Positions 50,578 to 60,700 of a stretch of DNA of 64,000 nucleotides are shown here, one piece after another. A program made the position numbers and the translations under genes. This DNA comes from Saccharomyces mikatae IFO 1815 (lineage: Eukaryota > Ascomycota > Saccharomycetes > Saccharomycetales > Saccharomycetaceae), in NCBI RefSeq assembly GCF_947241705.1, contig NC_079261.1:310001-374000 (forward strand), read 5' to 3'. The notes under the pieces were generated by a model. That model did not search any database and was not told the DNA's origin. It worked only from the letters and a program-made list of their open reading frames with translations. The first letter of the stretch is position 1; each line of letters begins with the position of its first letter.

Positions 50578-50904
50578 AAAATGAAAATCAACTATCGTCT
50601 ATCAACTAGTAGTCATACTACTAGTACATTATCATATACGGTGTTATAAGATGACATAAGTTATGAGAAGCGGTCATCGAAATAAGTGGAAGCTGAAATG
50701 CAAGGATTGATAATGTAATAGGATAATGACTGACAGCAATAAAATGACGATAAAAGCATATACGGAATTATGTAGAATCACCAGTTCCGTTTATTGGATT
50801 CCTATATCCTCGAGGAGAACTTCTAGCATATTATATATACCAAATAATATTGCTTTATCAACAATGGAATCCCAACAATTATCTCAAAATTCACCCTTGC
50901 CTCA
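50576..50904 (+). repeat. Delta LTR remnant (Ty1/Ty2 type)
   Basis: Delta landmarks include GAAAATCAACTATCGTCTAT, ATTATCATATACGGTGTTAT and GGAGAACTTCTAGCATATTA, ending TGCCTCA. It covers nearly a full delta but is clearly diverged and lacks a clean start. It lies 230-560 bp upstream of tRNA-Cys, as expected for Ty1-type integration. Confidence 0.82.
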
Positions 50905-50920
50905 TACCTGATTTTCATCA

Positions 50921-50978
50921 AAGCTACTAGTAGCATTAGTACTAGTTGATTGGACAATAGCCGATTTTTATTCCAACA
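50921..50978 (-). repeat. Delta-like LTR end fragment, opposite strand
   Basis: On the minus strand it starts TGTTGGAATAAAAATCGGCT and continues with CAACTAGTACTAATGCTACT, like the first ~55 bp of a delta LTR. It is a short old fragment next to the preceding delta. Confidence 0.6.
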
Positions 50979-51236
50979 TCTTCGAATTTCTCTCCATCAA
51001 TCTCTTTTGCTTGTGCATAAGTTGATTGATGCTGTTGCGTAGTTTTTATAGGAAGGCTTTTTTGTCTTTTTCGCTTCTGCCGTTCATTATTGGATAACCT
51101 CCGAAATACGTTGGAGTGAGGCTGACACATTCAAAAAGAACATAAGGTGCAGAAATGAACACTTAAATACGTTCCTCGTAGCAAGTATAGAAAAGTATGG
51201 TGATAAATATACTGATTAATAAGAGTTTACCTTTTA
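50979..51236. other. CLD1 upstream region
   Basis: About 260 bp between the last LTR fragment and CLD1. It contains the CLD1 promoter. No gene is seen. Confidence 0.5.
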
Positions 51237-52574
51237 ATGTTTAAGTCAACACTAATCTCAATAATGAGAAGGCCCTTGAAAAGTTTCCAACTTTTAACAG
51301 GAGCTAACCCATCGAATACACAGCCGCAATGTCCCAGAGCTTCCGTAAGAGACATCACGGAAAAGCAGATATCAAGAACACCATCTGCGCCAACGGCGAT
51401 TCCATTAAGGGAGATTATCTACAAAGTACCCGGTTTATTTCCTCGCCCTGTAGGAGACTCTGTTAAGGATTTCCGAGATTTCATTAAAAGTGAGGATGTA
51501 TTTCAAACTGAGCTTTTAAAAACGTTGCCGTTTTATCCGAATCCTTCAAAATTAAAAAAATCGAGGGTCATAAGGACTGTTGTTGATGATGACGGCAACT
51601 ACATCAACGAATTTTGCATACGCCCAATAAACCCCTCAGTACCTGAGACAGAGTTGAAACACCTGATTTTTATTCATGGGTACGGAGCCGGATTGGGGTT
51701 TTTTATTAAGAATTTCGAGGATATACCTCTATTGAATAACGAGTGGTGTGTACATGCGATTGATTTGCCCGGGTATGGTTTCTCTTCAAGACCTAAGTTT
51801 CCATTCGAGTATCCAAGAGATAACCTTCATGATGTCCAAGATTGGTTTCACAAAAGACTACACACATGGTTTAATAAAAGAAATCTTTTGAACAAACCTG
51901 ACAAAAACGTTGTTATGGCACATTCGTTAGGATCTTACTTGATGGCATTATACGTACAAAAATATAAGGAGCGTCCATCTTTTAAAAAATTGATTCTTTG
52001 TTCTCCGGCAGGCGTCTCTCATAGGGATTCAAATAACACTACTTCAGAGGCTGAAAAATGGAAACCACCGCCTTGGTGGTATGTCAAGCTTTGGGATAGA
52101 AATATTTCGCCTTTTACACTCGTAAGAAATTCTCGCCAGTTCGGTTCAAAAATTACAAGTGGATGGTCATATCGCCGCTTCAAGCATATTCTGAATGGTG
52201 ACTTAAAACAGTCAAGTCGATTCGAGGCTCTACACAGGTACGCATATTCCATTTTCAACAAGCGTGGCTCAGGTGAATACTTATTAAGTTTTGCCCTGAA
52301 GTGTGGCGGCGAACCTAGGTTACCCCTGGAGGAGCAATTATTCAATGATAGAAACCTAAATATTCTAAGAAGTAGTAATTATGAGTGGCTTTGGCTTTAT
52401 GGCGATGACGATTGGATGGATGTTAATGGTGGAATTAGAGTATCTAAATTTTTGAATGAGAAGTTGAGGCAAAAAAGTAATGTTATTATTGTTCCTCATG
52501 CAGGGCATCACCTGTATTTGGATAACTCAAAATTTTTTAATGATATTCTTGTAAAAGAGATGCGAAAGGTTTAA
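51237..52574 (+). CDS. CLD1: Mitochondrial cardiolipin-specific deacylase Cld1
   Basis: The 445-residue alpha/beta hydrolase removes a fatty acid (mainly palmitate) from newly made cardiolipin, so that Taz1 can reacylate it. It acts at the mitochondrial inner membrane. The basic N-terminus is a likely presequence. The oxyanion segment is FIHGYGAG (~145-152). The nucleophile elbow MAHSLGS places Ser230, and the HxxxxD motif has His424 and Asp429 (HAGHHLYLD), as in the ABHD4/5 and Ict1 family. Length equals S. cerevisiae Cld1 (YGR110W). Confidence 0.95.
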   Translation: MFKSTLISIMRRPLKSFQLLTGANPSNTQPQCPRASVRDITEKQISRTPSAPTAIPLREIIYKVPGLFPRPVGDSVKDFRDFIKSEDVFQTELLKTLPFYPNPSKLKKSRVIRTVVDDDGNYINEFCIRPINPSVPETELKHLIFIHGYGAGLGFFIKNFEDIPLLNNEWCVHAIDLPGYGFSSRPKFPFEYPRDNLHDVQDWFHKRLHTWFNKRNLLNKPDKNVVMAHSLGSYLMALYVQKYKERPSFKKLILCSPAGVSHRDSNNTTSEAEKWKPPPWWYVKLWDRNISPFTLVRNSRQFGSKITSGWSYRRFKHILNGDLKQSSRFEALHRYAYSIFNKRGSGEYLLSFALKCGGEPRLPLEEQLFNDRNLNILRSSNYEWLWLYGDDDWMDVNGGIRVSKFLNEKLRQKSNVIIVPHAGHHLYLDNSKFFNDILVKEMRKV

Positions 52575-53138
52575 TGAAGAAATTCTAAGTGTCTACATTC
52601 ATTACATAAAAAAGGTTTTTAACGTAGGTTTTACAATAATATTTCTTTTTTTTTCTGCTTTAATAATTTGTACGCAGTTTTGCACATTGAAGCAGAATCA
52701 AATAAAACTGCGGCTGATAATAAATATACATAGCAACAAATAACAATCAATATTTTTATCACAAATGAAAAGGTTTACAATACCCAACAATATGAATCCT
52801 TCACATAGCAAAATAGCAAGAATTTCTATTTTGCTTCCTCCTTCATTTTGTTCTACTTAACACCTTGCCAAGCTTGTTCAATATCGTCAATTGAAATATT
52901 TTTGACGAGATGTATTAGAAGAGCGTGACTTTCGTGGATTTTCCATCTCGCGATTGTACTGGTGCTCCACTCAAAGCCTTTCCGGAGTTCAGAAAACTTA
53001 CATACAACATTAAAGAATATGAAAAAACTATTAAGAAATAAATTTCAGGAGTTCGCAAATTTTCATTAACTTTCAGCTTCCCACTGCCACCCTAGTGTTC
53101 AGTGTATACGTACATCTATCTAAAGAAGTTGACTAAAA
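52575..53138. other. CLD1-YGR111W intergenic region
   Basis: The 564 bp contain CLD1 3' signals and the YGR111W promoter. A protein-like minus-strand frame (52853-53044), described separately, occupies its middle. Nothing else is recognised. Confidence 0.5.
52853..53044 (-). other. Unexplained protein-like frame without ATG
   Basis: On the minus strand a 63-codon stop-free frame ends at TAG (52853-52855). Its last ~47 residues look like real protein, with a mixed, charged composition (KFSELRKGFEWS near the start, ISIDDIEQAWQGVK at the end). No ATG is in frame, and an in-frame TGA lies just upstream at 53045-53047. A GTATGT occurs inside the frame, but I see no TACTAAC branch site giving a convincing intron. 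It may be a relic of a lost gene, the 3' exon of an unannotated gene, or chance. I do not recognise a family. Confidence 0.3.
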
Positions 53139-54341
53139 ATGACAGCTTCATCGCACGAAGATAACTTAGTGTTTGAATGTTACAACGATCCTGAACTAAA
53201 AAAGTGGACACACCTTGCTAATGCAAAAGTTTGGAAAGGCATTCTAACCGTGCAGCAGTACGTCGATAGAGAAGAATTGTTGGGATCTTCAGAGATAGCT
53301 CAGAAAAATAATGCAAATGAGATAATGGAAAAATATCCAAAAAGTTATCAATGGCTTGGACAAAAATACTTCATTTTGAGGGACCGATCTCTGCCGGACG
53401 ATGGAAAGTTCAGCCAAGTTGTCTCCAGTTGTGAAACACTAAACAGGATTGGATATTGTATTCATCCAGGTTCTAACGAAAAAATTGAACCCGCTTTCAT
53501 TGTATGCATTGGAGGCGTTTTTACCTTTGAAAACCATCGCGGGAAAGGTTATGCCAAGAGCATGATTTTAAGACTGAATGAATTTTATGACCAAATTCGT
53601 GATGAAGCTAACAACGTGTTAGAATTGAAAAACTTAGTCATCAATCTCTATAGCGAAGTCGGGGAATATTATTCTACACTAGGATATGAGAGTATGCATG
53701 TTCCTTTGCATCGCCTCTCTAAGTTAGATGAATTAACTGAAATGTATTGTGGAGAAGGAGGTGACAGCGATGGCCGGTATTTAGGATTTGATGATTACAG
53801 CGATTTAGTTGAATTACATGAGGCACAGTTTAAAAATAATTTATTAAGTTTACATAAGAAGAATCCAGAAAAATTCATCTTCACCGTTGCGCCAGACTTT
53901 GACATTTTCAAGTGGTTCCAATATCGTGACCTTTTTATTATGCAGAAATCAGAAAGAGAAAAGCGGCAAAATCTGCACTTTGGATACGCGTTGAGTGATG
54001 ACAGCCACATCATATGGCATCATAATTGGAACGGTGATTCTCTGATAATTGTCAAAATTCATACCCCTGAAGAGACTCTTCAAAGAAAAGAATTAAGACT
54101 TAAAAAGCTGCTAAAGAAGGCTATAGAAGAAACAAAAGTTCATGGATTAAAAGAATTAGAATTTTGGGATGATGAAATCCCTATCAAACAGTTTCCAGAG
54201 CTGTTCCAGCTATTGAAAAAGCTGGAAAATGAATCTAAAGTTTTCTCAGAAAACGGTTCTATCAGTGCTGTCAGGCCACCAAAAGGGTATGCGGCTGAAC
54301 AGATAATTTGGGATAATAACACCAAATTCTGTTGGTTTTAA
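53139..54341 (+). CDS. YGR111W: Uncharacterised GNAT-like protein YGR111W
   Basis: The 400-residue protein has the same length as S. cerevisiae YGR111W, which has no established function. Residues ~115-185 contain an acetyl-CoA-binding signature of the GNAT superfamily, with HRGKGYAKSMILRL near residue 133 (the R/Q-x-x-G-x-G/A motif A). The architecture resembles the fungal LYC1-type lysine acetyltransferase family; that match is my inference from memory and would need a profile search. The C-terminal half contains conserved aromatic-rich segments and a Lys-rich helix. Confidence 0.88.
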   Translation: MTASSHEDNLVFECYNDPELKKWTHLANAKVWKGILTVQQYVDREELLGSSEIAQKNNANEIMEKYPKSYQWLGQKYFILRDRSLPDDGKFSQVVSSCETLNRIGYCIHPGSNEKIEPAFIVCIGGVFTFENHRGKGYAKSMILRLNEFYDQIRDEANNVLELKNLVINLYSEVGEYYSTLGYESMHVPLHRLSKLDELTEMYCGEGGDSDGRYLGFDDYSDLVELHEAQFKNNLLSLHKKNPEKFIFTVAPDFDIFKWFQYRDLFIMQKSEREKRQNLHFGYALSDDSHIIWHHNWNGDSLIIVKIHTPEETLQRKELRLKKLLKKAIEETKVHGLKELEFWDDEIPIKQFPELFQLLKKLENESKVFSENGSISAVRPPKGYAAEQIIWDNNTKFCWF

Positions 54342-54678
54342 CTATATGATGGAGTGGCGAACACACGAAAAGTTAGCTATTGAATTATATATTTCTTATT
54401 TCCTTCTAAAAATCTTATGAACTAGTGCGTACCGTAATAGATTCAACATCTCTTTTTGTACTCTGCAAAACTACTAGCTTACTAAATGTTAATAAAACTC
54501 TTTTCCTTTTTTTCTTCATTTCTCGCATTCATGAAAGCGAATAAATTTAGGGGATTATTATGCATATCGAAAGATTTTTCACCTATAACACCGTCTGCAG
54601 AAAACAATCTAAAACAAAGGGCGAATATAGCGTTGCTCATTCTATCCAATATTCAGAATGTAATAAAGAAAGGAAACA
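54342..54678. other. YGR111W-SHY1 intergenic region
   Basis: The 337 bp contain 3' signals and the SHY1 promoter. Short frames here that overlap the SHY1 start (e.g. 54486-54698) have no protein-like support. Confidence 0.5.
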
Positions 54679-55848
54679 ATGTCTTCACTGGGGACTAAGT
54701 GTGCAGACCGGTTGTTATCAAACATATTACCAATTCCGAGTAAGAATGCCATCGCTAGGTCGACGTACCTCTTAAGTTCAAGGAATCAACAATACAGAGG
54801 CATATTAACATCAACAGTAGACTGGAAACCAATAAAGACAGGAAGAAGTCCAAACGATGATTCTAGAAAGGATGGATCGTTCGGAAAGAAAATTGTGCTG
54901 GGTCTCATGTTTGCAATGCCAATAATATCCTTCTATTTGGGAACTTGGCAAATGAGAAGATTAAAGTGGAAAACCAAGTTGATTGCAGCATGTGAAAGTA
55001 AACTTACATATGAACCGATATCGCTCCCTAAGTCGTTTACTCCAAACATGTGTGAAGAGTGGGAATACCGTAAAGTTACACTTTCGGGACATTTTCTTCA
55101 CAATGAAGAGATGTTTGTTGGTCCAAGAAAAAAAAATGGAGAGAAAGGTTATTTCTTGTTTACACCATTCATTAGGGATGACACCGGTGAAAAAGTGCTT
55201 ATAGAAAGAGGGTGGATTAGTGAAGAAAAAGTGGCTCCTGATTCAAGAAATCTACGTCATTTATCGTTGCCTCAAGGGAAACATTTGAAGGTGATTTGTT
55301 TAGTAAGAGCACCAAAGAAAAGAGGCTCATTACAATGGGCGAAAAAGGATCCGAATTCTAGATTGTGGCAGCTGCCAGATATTTATGACATGGCAAAATC
55401 GTCTGGATGCACACCTATTCAATTTCAAGCTTTGTATGACATGAAGGACCATCCGATGATTAAGGAGGACACAAAAAAAGAATCTCCATCAAATAATTCA
55501 ACCTCCAGCTTCTGGAAGTTTTGGAAACGAGAATCTTCGGATAGTGAAAACCAAACACAAACAACTACTAATAATGTATCAAGACTTAACACTGGAGAGG
55601 AAAATCCAACTGACCAAACGATTGAATTTGATGAACGGCAGTTCATTAAAGCAGGTGTCCCCATAGGTAGGAAGCCCACCATTGATTTAAAGAATAACCA
55701 TCTACAATATCTGGTAACATGGTATGGTCTTTCGCTTCTGAGCACAATCTTCCTTATTGTGGCCCTTAGAAAGGTTAAAAGGGGAGGTGTTATATCCCAG
55801 GATCAAATGATCAAAGAGAAACTAAAGCATACAAGGAAGTATATGTGA
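54679..55848 (+). CDS. SHY1: Shy1, SURF1-family cytochrome c oxidase assembly factor
   Basis: The 389-residue mitochondrial inner-membrane protein is the yeast SURF1 homologue. A presequence of ~60 residues is followed by a first membrane segment (IVLGLMFAMPIISFYLGTWQ, ~72-91). A large intermembrane-space domain follows, then a second membrane segment near the C-terminus (WYGLSLLSTIFLIVALR). Shy1 works with Mss51, Coa1 and Cox14 in the early maturation of Cox1 and in haem-a insertion. A Ser/Asn/Thr-rich insert around residues 265-315 is variable between species. The first 20 residues differ from S. cerevisiae, but the total length is the same. Confidence 0.95.
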   Translation: MSSLGTKCADRLLSNILPIPSKNAIARSTYLLSSRNQQYRGILTSTVDWKPIKTGRSPNDDSRKDGSFGKKIVLGLMFAMPIISFYLGTWQMRRLKWKTKLIAACESKLTYEPISLPKSFTPNMCEEWEYRKVTLSGHFLHNEEMFVGPRKKNGEKGYFLFTPFIRDDTGEKVLIERGWISEEKVAPDSRNLRHLSLPQGKHLKVICLVRAPKKRGSLQWAKKDPNSRLWQLPDIYDMAKSSGCTPIQFQALYDMKDHPMIKEDTKKESPSNNSTSSFWKFWKRESSDSENQTQTTTNNVSRLNTGEENPTDQTIEFDERQFIKAGVPIGRKPTIDLKNNHLQYLVTWYGLSLLSTIFLIVALRKVKRGGVISQDQMIKEKLKHTRKYM

Positions 55849-56216
55849 AATAAAGGTTTTCTATCTGTGTACTAGATTTTTGCGAAGAGCGCACGATTTT
55901 ACAAACACCCTTTTTAAACATTATTCTACAGATGTTTAGCATTACTATGAGGCCAATCATGGCAAACTTATATAACTCAAACCTGTATATATAATATAAC
56001 ACCTTTCCTTCTGTATGTCACATGTGCCGCTCGCAGTGCCACTATGGCGCATTGCCCGGATAAGATCGATGAATAAGAGCCAAAACAAACACGTTTTATC
56101 AACACACGAATCTAGTTTGCTGAAGACGATCCTTTTATTGTTTAACCTTGAAGCATATGAGTTTAACAATAGTGCCAAAGTGCAACTAAAAGGTGTTCTT
56201 AGTACTATTTTCACGT
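55849..56216. other. SHY1-DAM1 intergenic region
   Basis: The 368 bp hold the SHY1 3' end and the DAM1 promoter. Short overlapping frames on both strands (e.g. 56015-56284 +, 55957-56214 -) have no protein-like signature. Confidence 0.5.
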
Positions 56217-57248
56217 ATGAGCGAAGACAAGGCCAAATTAGGAAGTGCGAGGTCGGCCACAGAATACCGTCTATCCATTGGTAGTGCTCCGACTTCCAGA
56301 AGGTCTTCTATGGGTGAGTCCTCATCCCTTGCAAAATTTTCTGGTCAAGAAGGACTGACGGGTTCTGTTGGTGAAAACAACGAGAACGCCATACAGCAGC
56401 TTCTCTTGCCGAAGATAAGAGAGTTAAGTGATTCCATCATCACTTTAGATTCAAATTTCACGCACCTGAACTTCATTCACGAGAGTTTAGCTGATCTAAA
56501 TGAATCGCTAGGATCGTTATTATATGGTATCATGAGCAATTCATGGTGCGTAGAATTTTCACAAGCGCCTCATGATATTCATGATGATCTAATCGCTATT
56601 AAACAGTTGAAGTCGTTAGAAGATGAGAAAAAAAGCCTATTAAAGGATATCTCTAATTTAGAACATCTGTTTACAGGAAAGAAAGACGAACAAAGTGAAA
56701 ACGGAATGAACAATGAATCTCAGAACAACCATTTTAGTCAACCACTATTTCCTTCCTCACAAGTAAGAAAACATAGGCCGTACGACAGTAAAGATAAGAG
56801 GAAGTCTTCCAAGGTCATTAACAATTCACAAGCAGAGAATGACGAAGATTATGATGATGATACTAGTAGTGAAGCTTCATTTGTGCTAAATCCAACAAAT
56901 TTGCGAACGTCCAAATCATCTCAAGGATACGTGAGTAAAAACGTGCGTCCAAGTAACAATAACAATAGTAAACTAAGAAGAAAATCCATCTTACATACAA
57001 TAAGAAACAGTATTGCTTCTGGTGCTGATTTGCCCATAGAAGACAATAATGTTGTTAATCTAGGAGATCTGCATTCAAATAATCGAATATCACTTGGAAG
57101 CGGTGCTGCTAGGGTTTTCAATGGGCCTATGACAAAGAAAAGGAATTCTATGTTCACTGGGCGTGCTGAAAGGTCCTCCACAGAAAACAGACACTCAGTT
57201 GCAAAAAAAAATGAAAAAAAAATGAGTGCAAGGCCGCCTTTCAGGTGA
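56217..57248 (+). CDS. DAM1: Dam1, DASH/Dam1 kinetochore complex subunit
   Basis: The start is set at the ATG at 56217 (MSEDKAKLGSARS), giving 343 residues, the S. cerevisiae length. The conserved helical core covers residues ~50-135 (LPKIRELSDSIITLDSNFTH...). Aurora kinase Ipl1 consensus sites [RK]x[ST][ILV] are present at Ser20 (RLSI) and in the C-terminal part (RKSI, RNSI and RISL), matching the regulatory serines known in S. cerevisiae. The Dam1 complex forms rings on microtubules and couples kinetochores to their plus ends through Ndc80. The C-terminal tail is basic and disordered. Confidence 0.95.
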   Translation: MSEDKAKLGSARSATEYRLSIGSAPTSRRSSMGESSSLAKFSGQEGLTGSVGENNENAIQQLLLPKIRELSDSIITLDSNFTHLNFIHESLADLNESLGSLLYGIMSNSWCVEFSQAPHDIHDDLIAIKQLKSLEDEKKSLLKDISNLEHLFTGKKDEQSENGMNNESQNNHFSQPLFPSSQVRKHRPYDSKDKRKSSKVINNSQAENDEDYDDDTSSEASFVLNPTNLRTSKSSQGYVSKNVRPSNNNNSKLRRKSILHTIRNSIASGADLPIEDNNVVNLGDLHSNNRISLGSGAARVFNGPMTKKRNSMFTGRAERSSTENRHSVAKKNEKKMSARPPFR

Positions 57249-57733
57249 CTGTACTCAAGTTAAATTCAAAGAATTATCTTCTTTACAAATTAAAATGTCA
57301 ACATACGTGAATTACTGATAAATATATCCGGCTAACTGCTGCCTCTTGCGTAACAACATCGAGGAAAAGTAACTCATATATTAACAGAATATGGATACAA
57401 TCCACACCAAACAGAACTTGAATACTTTATATAAAACGAACGAATTGGCTACAACAGCCAAGACTATTACTGACCAGACGTCCATGTTATAATTAATTTA
57501 AATTTATTATTCTTTTATCTAGCGTCTTTCAATGCACTTTTGATTATTATTCGGGTAACATTCATTTATAGCTGGTTTTTTTTTTGCCATGCATGGCGAA
57601 CTAAATTGACAAGAAACTGAACAACGGTTAAAACAACAAAAAGAAGAGAGTATCTTTTGTATTGAAGAATAACCAAGCGAGCAGGTTATCAACTGTCTAG
57701 GATTGTATACACAAGGACATAAAACTAGCTTTT
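57249..57733. promoter_or_regulatory. DAM1-SPT6 intergenic region with SPT6 promoter
   Basis: The 485 bp carry a Reb1-type site (57552-57558) and poly(T) (from 57579), a pairing typical of nucleosome-depleted yeast promoters. I see no gene. Confidence 0.6.
57552..57558 (-). promoter_or_regulatory. Reb1-type site upstream of SPT6
   Basis: CGGGTAA (minus strand TTACCCG) is the Reb1 core consensus, ~176 bp upstream of the SPT6 ATG and next to a T-rich tract. Confidence 0.65.
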
Positions 57734-60700
57734 ATGGAGGAGACGGGTGATTCAAAGCTGGTCCCTAGGGACGAAGAGGAAATAGTAAATAATAATGATG
57801 AAGCTAAAGCGCCTAGTGATGAAGAAGAAGGAGAAGATGTATTCGACTCCTCTGAAGAAGATGAGGACATTGATGAGGACGAAGATGAAGCAAGGAAAGT
57901 ACAAGAAGGCTTTATTGTTAATGATGATGATGAAAATGAGGACCTGGGAACAAGCATTTCCAAAAAAAGAAGAAAGCATAAAAGAAGAGAAAGAGAAGAA
58001 GATGATCGACTATCTGAAGACGATTTGGACTTGCTGATGGAAAATGCTGGTGTTGAACGTACTAAAGCGAGCTCCTCTTCCGGGAAATTTAAAAGGTTGA
58101 AGAGAGTAGGAGATGAAGGAAACGCGGCCGAATCAGAAAGTGAAAACGTCGTTGTTTCAAGGCAAGATTCTACTTCTAAATTGGAGGATTTCTTTTCTGA
58201 AGATGAAGAAGAAGAAGAATCCGGTTCGCGTAAAGGTAGAAATAGCGATTATGGCCGTGACGAAGAAGGTCATGAAAATAGGGATAGAACGGCTGATAAA
58301 GGTGGGATCTTGGACGAATTAGATGATTTCATTGAAGATGATGAATTTTCTGATGAAGACGATGAAACTAGGCAAAGGAGAATTCAAGAAAAGAAGCATT
58401 TAAGAGAACAGGCTACTAAGCAACCTACGCAGATCACTGGTTTATCGTCAGATAAAATTGACGAAATGTACGACATTTTTGGTGATGGTCATGACTATGA
58501 TTGGGCCTTAGAAATTGAAAACGATGAATTAGAAAATGGTAACGAAAACAATGAAGCTGAAGAAGAGGAGATAGATGAAGAAACAGGTGCTATAAAAAGC
58601 ACTAAGAAGAAAATATCTCTTCAAGATATTTATGATTTAGAAGACTTGAAAAAAAATTTAATGACCGAAGGAGATATGAAAATTAGAAAGACAGATATAC
58701 CAGAAAGATACCAAGAGTTAAGAGCAGGTATCACCGATTACGGAAATATGTCAACCGAGGATCAAGAATTGGAAAGAAATTGGATATCTGAAAAAATTTC
58801 TGTGGATAAGAACTTCGACGCCAATTATGATCTCACTGAATTTAAAGAGGCAGTTGGGAACGCAATCAAATTCATCACTAAAGAAAACTTGGAAGTTCCT
58901 TTTATTTATGCTTACCGTCGTAACTATATTTCCTCAAGAGAGAAAGATGGGTTTCTTTTGACTGAAGATGATCTTTGGGAAATTGTTAGCCTCGACATAG
59001 AATTTCACAGTCTTGTGAACAAGAAGGATTATGTCCAGAGATTTTATGACGAATTACATGTTGATGATCCTATTGTAAGTGAATACTTCAAAAATCAAAA
59101 TACTGCATCCATTGCTGAATTAAATTCTCTTCAAGATATATATGATTACCTGGAGTTCAAATATGCCAATGAAATCAATGAGATGTTTATAAATCATACT
59201 GGGAAAACTGGCAAAAAGCATTTGAAGAATTCCAGCTACGAAAAATTCAAAGCTAGTCCTCTTTATCAAGCGGTTAGTGATATTGGTATATCAGCAGAGA
59301 ATGTTGGTGAAAACATCAGTTCTCAGCACCAAATTCATCCTCCTGTAGATCACCCAAGTTCCAAACCGGTAGAAGTGATAGAATCTATACTAAATGCGAA
59401 CAGTGGTGATTTGCAAGTCTTCACGTCAAATACTAAACTAGCAATTGATACTGTTCAAAAATACTATTCTCTCGAATTGTCTAAGAATACCAAGATAAGG
59501 GAAAAAGTTAGATCCGATTTCTCTAAGTATTATTTGGCTGATGTTGTGCTAACAGCCAAAGGTAAAAAAGAAATACAAAAAGGATCTTTATATGAAGACA
59601 TAAAATATGCTATAAATAGAACTCCGATGCACTTTCGTAGGGATCCAGATGTTTTCTTAAGAATGGTCGAGGCAGAATCTCTAAATTTACTCAGTGTTAA
59701 ATTACACATGTCGTCACAAGCTCAGTACATAGAGCATTTGTTCCAAATTGCACTTGAAACAACTAATACCTCGGACATCGCGATTGAATGGAATAATTTC
59801 CGTAAATTGGCGTTCAATCAAGCAATGGACAAGATCTTCCAAGATATCTCGCAAGAAGTCAAAGACAATTTAACAAAGAACTGCCAAAAACTAGTAGCAA
59901 AGACCGTTCGCCACAAGTTTATGACGAAATTGGACCAAGCTCCATTCATTCCTAATGTCAGAGAACCAAAAATTCCAAAAATCTTAACTTTGACTTGTGG
60001 CCAGGGTAGATTTGGGGCAGATGCTATTATTGCTGTCTATGTTAACAGAAAGGGTGATTTCATAAGAGATTATAAGATTGTAGACAATCCATTTGATAAG
60101 ACAAATCCTGAAAAATTTGAAGATACCTTGGATAATATTATCCAAAGTTGTCAGCCAAACGCCATCGGCATTAATGGTCCCAACCCGAAGACTCAAAAAT
60201 TTTACAAAAAAATACAAGAGGTTCTACACAAGAAGCAAATTGTCGATAGTAGAGGACATACTATTCCAATCATCTACGTTGAGGATGAGGTCGCAATCCG
60301 TTATCAGAACTCGGAGAGAGCAGCTCAAGAATTTCCAAACAAACCTCCCCTAGTCAAGTACTGTATCGCCTTAGCACGCTATATGCACTCCCCGTTGCTC
60401 GAGTATGCTAATTTATCAAGCGAAGAAGTAAAATCATTGTCCATTCACCCTCATCAGAATTTGTTATCCTCAGAACAACTGACTTGGGCCCTTGAAACAG
60501 CTTTTGTTGACATTGTCAACCTGGTAAGTGTTGAAGTCAACAAAGCTACGGATAATACTTACTACGCTAGCGCGCTTAAGTATATCTCTGGATTTGGAAA
60601 ACGTAAAGCAATTGATTTCTTACAGTCGCTTCAAAGGTTAAATGAACCATTGCTGGCTCGTCAGCAATTAATTACCCATAACATTCTTCATAAGACCATT

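Noticed and set aside
50726-50911. 61-codon ORF near tRNA-Cys
   Set aside because: It lies entirely within a delta LTR remnant, so the frame is a by-product of LTR sequence.
54486-54698. 70-codon ORF upstream of SHY1 with a hydrophobic start
   Set aside because: It overlaps the SHY1 start codon in another frame and sits in an AT-rich leader. Apart from a hydrophobic N-terminus there is no protein-like support.
56015-56284. 89-codon ORF overlapping the DAM1 start
   Set aside because: It overlaps the DAM1 N-terminal coding region in a different frame. The composition is unremarkable and no family is recognised.
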